Assembly: GCF_008831285.2 (NCBI RefSeq)
Contig: NC_045141.1
Span: 18,410,848 to 18,474,847, forward strand
Direction: 5' to 3'
Origin: Nymphaea colorata
Taxonomy: Eukaryota; Streptophyta; Magnoliopsida; Nymphaeales; Nymphaeaceae
DNA length: 64,000 nt
Shown: positions 25,104-33,618 of the stretch, piece by piece
Layout: the number at the start of each line of letters is the position of its first letter
Position numbering within the stretch: the first letter of the stretch is position 1
Program-made: the position numbers and the translations under genes
Notes under the pieces: model-generated
What the model was told of the DNA's origin: nothing
Databases searched by the model: none
The model's input: only the letters and a program-made list of their open reading frames with translations

Positions 25104-28100
25104 AACTGTGTATATATTATACATATGCCTTTTATTCTTTTATTAAAGAAAAGGCACTGTATGGCCTAAAATAATTTCTGAAAGCTTTGTTTGATAGGTT
25201 TGATCGGTTTAGTAGGGTAATGTTTGAACAAAAACTTGCTATCTTGAAGCTGCCTTCTTTGTTAAAGATACTGTTGCAGGAATTGTTATTTTGCTACTTT
25301 ATGTTGATGATATGATTATCATAGAAAACAATATAAATGAAATAAATCAAATCAGAACTTTTATGAGAAAGGAATTTGTAATGTCTGACCTGGTTTATCT
25401 AGCATATTTTCTTCAAATTGAAGTTGCCTATTCCTCTAGGGGACATTTTTCTTTCGCAGATCAAATTTGTAACAGATATTATCACTAGATCTGACATCAC
25501 AAAAGACAAGAAAGTCGATACTCTTGAAACTCTTGGGGTAAAAATGAAACTTGCTGATGAAGAACCTCTGGAGAATCCTACTCCTTATCGACAACTTGTT
25601 GAGGTTTATCACATTTGACTATTAATAGACCAAATATAGCTCATTCTGTTCATGTCACAAACTACTTTCGACAGGCTCCAACTTTGGTTTACATTATCAA
25701 TCAAAAGCCCGACGAGCAAGGGAGTATTTTTTATCATGTTCATCTCTATTGGATTAATGTACTAATGCTGATTGGGGTAGAGACCCAAATAATTGACACT
25801 CTATTACAAGTTCCTTGGTTTTTAAGTAGTTCTCTAGTATCAAGAGATGTAGTTGGTTCTTGGTGAGAATAATCAAGAAATTAGTGGGAGTGATGGTTGA
25901 GTTTAGGGTTGGAAGTAAATTTGACAATTGTGGATCAGCTGATCAGGTATCAATAAATTTGCATAAGTTTCATATACCCAAAGCTTGCATGGAGCTCTCT
26001 ATCTCAAAGATGCTCTAAATACAAAATGGCTAAAATGGTATCTATTGCTACGGGAATTGAGGAGGCACAAGCAAATGAGTGTGTAAGGACTGACATGCAG
26101 AAAAATGTGTGTAAGAACTGCCATGCAGACAGAAGGGAAATTCTTAGTTAATAACATATTATTGGGTTTTTAATGGGCTTGTGACCCGAGCTTGACAATG
26201 CATAGGAGTTTCATGCTTCACAATAATTGCTGATGGTTGTGAATAGTTAGTTTTACGGTTCCATGTGCAGGCGATATAGCATTTCTTTTAGGTAGGATAC
26301 CTGTACGTAAGGAGGTACATGACAGCAACAAACAGTGTTTGCTATATGAGATCTGGGGGCAAGGGTATTGTAATTGCTGCTGCAAGAAACGGATGCATGA
26401 AATTTGCTTGTTGTATCTTGAATGAGAAGAAAGTAGGCATTTCAGCACTATCAGCTCCATCAGGCCTTCATTACATGCCGTTATCTTCCTTTGCAACTCC
26501 TCTGATGCTAAGTTAAATCTTTGTGGTCAATCATCCAAATGTTTCTTATATTTTCCTCTTCATCCTATAATATCTGATGCATTCATCTTCCTCTTCGCTT
26601 ATTGCCTCATCATGTTTACTTGTACAAATGAAGTCAAAGGGTCAAGGGCATCATATTCAGAAACTGGAAATGCATTGACAATTGCACTGGTTCCTCTTAT
26701 GCTGCAAAGGAAGCTGTGTTTGTGTCTCTTTCTGTCTAAAGCTTGTTTCATGGTGGTGCCGTTGGTTCAATACTTTTGCTGAATAATTTGCAGCTTTAAT
26801 ATCACAATACTTTGAAATATTTCCAATTTATGTGACTGTGGTTGGCACAAGGCTGTCAGTAACAGTAGACTGTTGCTCGTGTATATGCAATTGTTGTGTG
26901 CATATGTTGTGTGCATATGTTGTGGTCAACTCAAAACAGTGCACCTTCTATATTTAAGTTGTGAACCACAGTGGTACATATCTAATGAAATGCAGTACTG
27001 TTGGCTATATATCATACAGGTTCTCTTTGCACTGTATGTTTCCCCTTGTTGGACAACATTAATGTGATTAGCTTTCACGTGAAGACTTTGTGAGCTTCTG
27101 ATATGATAATCTTCTTTTTTGCCGAGAAAGGGTTCCATGTGTTTCTTCTGATATGCAACTGACCATTTACCATTTTCCCCATTTTTCCAGGTTAGCAACT
27201 TAGAAAAAGAATTTTCCTCTTACAAGGTTCGTGCACATGCTCTCCTTCAGAAAAAGGAAGCGGAGCTATCTGCAGCTAAGGAGACACAGCTCATTCAAGC
27301 CCTTGAGGCAGCAGTAAAGGTATCCATCTTTAATAGTTTCATAGCTCAAATATTGCACATCTTGCATTTAATCAAATGGGTGTTGAAGAACTATGTTAAG
27401 CAGTTCCTTTTGTCTTGTTGTCCATATTGAAGGTGTATTTTCTTATCACCTGTATTGAAGGTGACATTGATTACTAAGGAGATTACTCGTGCCTGTTTGT
27501 TTGAGCTAGAGGTGAACATTAGAACCACTTTAAAGTTTACAGGAAGAATTTTCTGGCAGATCAATCGATTTAGTCTGTCAGTAATCTGATTTCTTGGTTA
27601 AATCCAGTAGCAAATAACCAGTTACAAATTGTTAAGGAGCAAGAAGGTGGACAAGCCCTTCTTTGAACCAATTCTTGTCCAGAGTTTTGACTTGATTTGT
27701 TTTGAATTTCTTTTCTCCTAGCATAATCTCTTCTTACATCAAAGGCCTTTGCCTCACTTTATTCAATTTCTGGTCAAGTTCCTGAGTTTCAAGCGTTCTT
27801 GTTACTTGTGGTTTCATTATGTTTTTCTTGGATTTTTATGCATGCTAACAACTTTTCTTTTTCCTGCTCCTCTTATGCATTATGGATTGTAGGAAGCAGA
27901 AACAGAACTTGCGGCAGCAACACTGGATAGGGATCGTGCCTATCAAGATCTTAATGATTTTCATAGTAAGCATGATGAAGAAATTAATGCAAGGTAAAAT
28001 ATGATAAGCGCATGCATGACTGTCATGCTTTTCTGAAGATGCTTTGTTCTACACTTCTACTGTACTGGGTTAGTTCGGTTCATTTAATTAGTACTAGTTC

Positions 28101-31100
28101 TTAAAACTACAAGCTAAATATGGATGTTAACCAAAAGATCTATGTGATCGGTTTTCAATTTTTGTTTTAATGTTCTCCGCTATTATGATGATAAAAGAAC
28201 TCTAAATGAGCTGGGTTTATTTATATGCCGAGTACAGTTTAATCTGTTTGTGCAAGGTTGTTTGCATGCTGGAATTTTAAAATTTCTAGTAATTTGTTTT
28301 ACCTAATTCTGTCAATTGCTATGTTTCTTCATATATGTACCTGTTGATTTTATGTACAGAAAAGTACTTCAATGATTTTTACTTCAGGAAAGTCATCTTA
28401 ATAGTATGATTTGATCTAAGCTGGTGCAAGGAACCATATCTTTACAGTGCAGCAAGGGGCTGCTCTTCAAGTGCCCTTTTATGCACAAGTACATTTCAGT
28501 TGATTTTTCTTTTTTAGTTTCGGCACGTGTTGCTTGCTCTTTTGGGCTTCATTATTTTCTTCAACTTTAGTGCATCAAAAAGAAAATACATAAACGAATA
28601 CTAGCTATACAACAAAGTATGTGTCTCGTTGAATATTTGCAACTGTCAAGTCTTTATCATTATGTGATCTTTTTCCTCAATATGTCAAAGTGTCCATGTT
28701 GTCAATGTTAGTATTAAGCAGATCCAATGTGAGAGGAAATAGTCTTCGTCAATAGAATACTTTCTGTAACTTAGTTTCCGCAAGACCCGCATTAATGAAA
28801 AAGGTCTCTGCATAACCTGTCTAACTTATGCCAGTTAATCAAAGAATAAGACAAGAAAGTAGACTTGCTTATGTCCAAGTCACGACTTCTACTGGATAAA
28901 CTTGTCTTTAGTATGGCTCTTGACTTTGTGATTGGTGGAAACCCTGTTGCTAAATTGATGGCTGGATGTGAAGTAGGATCTGTTGATGAATTTTTGGAAT
29001 GACGGCCCTTTGATGCCAAAAAACAAAAAAGAAAACAAAAAAGATGAAGATATTGTTTAGTTTCCAACTTTTCGTGTGTTTTCTAATCGAATTCTACTTA
29101 ATAATAAATAGCTCATAATTTAAGAACAGATACGAATGTAGGCTTGTTCTTAGCAAGTTTTGACAAAGGCTTTTGCCTTCTCTTTTTAGTCACTATGTCT
29201 TGTGAAACATTAGTAAATTGTCACACAGTTTAGATGTAGTTCAGTCATGTTCTACCTGGAATGACTTTTGATGTTTGCTTTTTGCTGTAAAGCCAATAGA
29301 ATGGCATTCTACGTTCTAAGCTATATTACCTGTTGCAGGTCTACTTCATCCATCAACTTTTATTCTTTTGTCCCATAATTTATTCAGATGGTTCTCAAGT
29401 TTGTGCTCATGATTTTCTTTCACATTGCACCAAATTTCTCCATTTCAGAGATAAGGCTCTTAGCATTGCTGAGAAAAAAATCAGTGACATGGAAGCAAAT
29501 CTTAGTTCTGTTAGATCACTTCACTTGTCTGAGAAAGAAGCATGGCAACAGAGCCTCAAAAATATGGAGCAAACTTGGAGATGTGAGCATTAAAATTGAC
29601 TGTTTCCTTAGATTGCCCTCTTCCTCACCAGTATGATGGAAATGTAAATTTTCTCGTATCTTGCCTGAAGTAAAATGTGAAGCATTGGAGGCACAAGTAA
29701 ATGAAGCATCTGAAAAGAGCCTGGAAAAAGAGTTGGAGAGTTTTAAGCTGCAATATAAACAGTTAAAGGTACATTATATTAAGTACTATTCAACCATTTA
29801 ATACTTTTCAATTCATGGTTTTTCTTCTGTTACACCTACGATCATCTTACTTTGTGACTCATAGGAAGAGCATGATTCTTTTCGTGATATTGCTGAAAAG
29901 ATGGTTGATGTGAAAGATAAGGAGATAGCTAAACTATTGGATGAAAAAGACAATCTTCAGCGTACAATGCACGCCAGACCACAAGTATGTTCCTCCAGCT
30001 GCTTGTTAAGCAGTTCTGTTTGGCATCTTTATTACTCACTGAACTTTCACCCTGTTAAATGAGGTTGAAACCAAAACGTGTTCTTCGCATGCTTCTTCTG
30101 TTTGTTTCTGCCTGTGATAATAGTTCACAATGGAGTCTTCTTTGAAGTAGATTCTACAATATTTTTCTTTTGTTTTCCCTGTCTAAGTTGTGTTTTTCTA
30201 TGTAATTCTCCATTCTCATAGAAGGGAAATGCTAAAGCCTATCAATCTTTCCTGAGGCTAGTACTTTGTGTTGCATATGATAGTTTGTCTACTTTAACTT
30301 TTTGTCTGATGATTTTTCTATTCAATAAGGTGTTCAAATTTTCTCACTTTCTGATAGTTTATATGCGTATTTGTCTTTGGGATTCTATTGATTGTAATAC
30401 TCTGGTATTTCATGAAATATAAAGTTTATATCCACTTACATGAGGGTTTTCATTTATGGTAAGTTGTATCTGCCTGCTTCTCATTTGTCATTCTCTCATT
30501 GCTTCGTGAGTTGTGTATCATATTAACCTTCATACTGCCATGAATTGTCATACCTCTTATCTACTAGCTGTACTAGTATTGTCTCTTCCATTTAATAGCT
30601 ATTGGCTTTTGCAACAGCTTGAAACAAACACACATTGGAAGAGCTGTTATAAACTTTGAATAGGCTTTGGCTAGTATCTGCAATATATGTGCTTTGGCTT
30701 TCATGGATAAATTTGTAACACCCAATCGTCGGTTTAGTTATGTATTAAAGATTTCTTGGAAATTTTCAAGGGCTTATAAGGGGGTTAGTTAAGTGATCAG
30801 TTGTCTTAGTTCTTAACTTTTTTGGGTTGGAATTGAAGTTACTAAGGGGCAGGTTGAGATCCGCCAAACTAGAAATTTGAACCCTGTATGGAAGTGGGCT
30901 AGGTTGTTACAGTTGGTATGGGACTGGTTCAACACATGGGCCTAGGGTCCCACACACGTAGATGCATGTGCCTTAAGGGGCGTGGATTATAGCACTCCAT
31001 TATAGAAACTTAAAGTTTAGTCTCATATTGAATTTGTGAGAAATTTTCAAGGGCTTATAAGGAGGCTGGCTAGGTGATTCATTGTTTTAGTTCCTAGTCT

Positions 31101-33574
31101 TTTTTGGGCTGAAAACAAAGTTTTCAGAAGACAGGTTGAGATAGGAGCTTGAGCCTAGTGTGAGAGTGGGTTGGGTTGTTACAAAATTCGTTTTGATGCT
31201 TCTTTTATTTTTTTAAGGCCCGGGCCTAACAAGTCTTTATAAGCATTTTTATTTCTGCTTCTTGTTTTATTTTGCTTGTCTAATATGTGGGTCGGGTCTT
31301 AGTTAGGTCCTGTATTAAACCCAACCCACCTATGCCTGGTTGTATACACACACTTAAGGGAAATAAAACGCTAACGAGAATGAGATTGTCTTTGTGAAGC
31401 TAGGCTTCTGCATTTTGTGAGACAGAGAGTAGAGGTGAATGATGGTGGCTACTTTGTAGCTATCCATTTTCTTGTTAGGTGAATTACCTTTTCAGGCCAC
31501 TATTTTTCTCTTGATTTTTTTTTTTGGGGCATATGACTAAGCGCAATACCTTTTTCTTCTTTGTCTGTCTGTCCACCAACACCTATAGCTGAAATACTCA
31601 AAATACTCCTGTTCTGTGCATTGGATTTTAATATCTTTGTCATCCTTGTTTTGATGCATCCACACTTTTATAATATTAAAATTTTTGGTTCCAGATTGTA
31701 CACAACGACAGTTATGACACACAACAAACAGGTCAGTCATTCTCTAAATGCCTGGTTGCCTGCAGTATCAGTAGTATCTTACTGTATGATCTATCATGAT
31801 TCACTTATCTGCTCTTGAGTTTCACCACATTCATTAGTTTAGCGGATGATTGCTAGATCTTGTGAAGCACGAAAGCCCATTATCTGATGCATCTGTAGCA
31901 GAACAACAGATTCTGGTACGTAGCTACAATTTAGGATTTTTTTTTGCTTCTGTACATGATGGTTGCTCCTAACTTTTGCATACACTTCTTTTACACTGAT
32001 TTTGTCAAGAAAGAAGCATTAGACTGCAGTGGTCAAATAGTTGCTGTTCTGATAATAGTTTAGGCCAAAATGGAGAACGTTAACATGCCAAGATGAAAAT
32101 ATTTCACCATGGAAGTCATTACATGTGAAACGAGGCCTGAGAGACACTAAGCCACCAAATCCTCTTATTTCCGAGCAATATGTGATGGTTAATGAAAAGC
32201 TAGTAATATATCTCATGAAATACAAGAACCCATTCTAGTGTTTTAAACACTTCAAAGTCTGACATGTTTTTAAGACAAGTAAAAGGCCTATAATTGGGAT
32301 GTGGTCCCATATATCCACCATGAAGACAACTGCTAGACATGCCTAAGGGTAGTTTCACACTTCACCAGCCATTATGAGTCTAATGGTTAGTAATAATCCA
32401 GCCTAAATAAAAAATAAGGAAAAAGCATTCACGAAGAGAATATAATATGATCTGACAGTGACAGCATGTGCCTGCAGTCTGTGAAGTTGTTCGATTTTCT
32501 GCTCATGTCACTATGCCAGAATTGATACCCTCATTTTTGGCATAGCGCAGCATAAACCTCTAAGGCCATTTACTTTAGGATAGTTTCATTAACTAATTAC
32601 AGTTTTGACAAATGAAATAAATTCCAATACAGATGTTCAGGCAAATCAGAGTAGGATGCCAAAAAGTTTCCATAACTTGTACTGCGCAAACATGATGTTC
32701 AGATTGCATTTTCCATGCGGAGTAGAAAATTTGTCTTGACCTTTTTCCCTTTTCTGCATGCAGTTGATCTTTTTAGTTGATTTCTTCATGATTGTCTGGA
32801 GGATCCACTGGGTTATTTCCTGAGATTCTCATTGACAGACTTTTCCAACTGTTTAAATGCGGAAACATCAATATTAAGTTTTTCCTTTCTAACAAATTGT
32901 AAAAGTTTAAAAGGGCCTGTTAGAATGAATTTCAAAATATAGTAAGTTCTTAGAAATAAAACATGCCATCTGATTATGTATGATGTGCTAAAAATGTCAT
33001 GGAAATTGGTTCTTATTTTTTCATGTGAGGTAAATTAGTCATTCTGAGGTTTTATGAATTTATGGTATGGAATTTGTTTTAGCTGTTGGCTAGGCAACAA
33101 GCTTTGAGAGATGAGCAACTTGCACAATCGCAGCGCCATATCTTGGCACTTCAAGTAAGTTCTAATCTGTTTTTGTTTGGAATTATGACATTGCCATTAA
33201 CTTTTCTGATATTGGATGTCATCAGGAAGAAATTGAAGAGCTTGAACATGAAAACCGACTCCACAGCCAACAGGTACCTATCGATACAATTCATGCTTCT
33301 CTTTTGTATAGCTTTTGGCACTCTTATAATGGAAAAGGTGCTTTTATTGTGTCCATGCTTCTTAAATATTCTTGAAAATTGATATGATCAGTTCATGCTG
33401 TGGAGATTACATGGGAACATGTCTTGGTTTATTATTTCCCTGCCAATATATATGTTTGCATGCATGTATATATATATATATATATATAATGATCATGGCA
33501 GCAAGTTTTAGGTATCAAACATCTTATATACGAAGTTACTAGCCTACCAAGGACGTGAAAACTATGCACAACAG

Positions 33575-33618
<44 letters not shown>

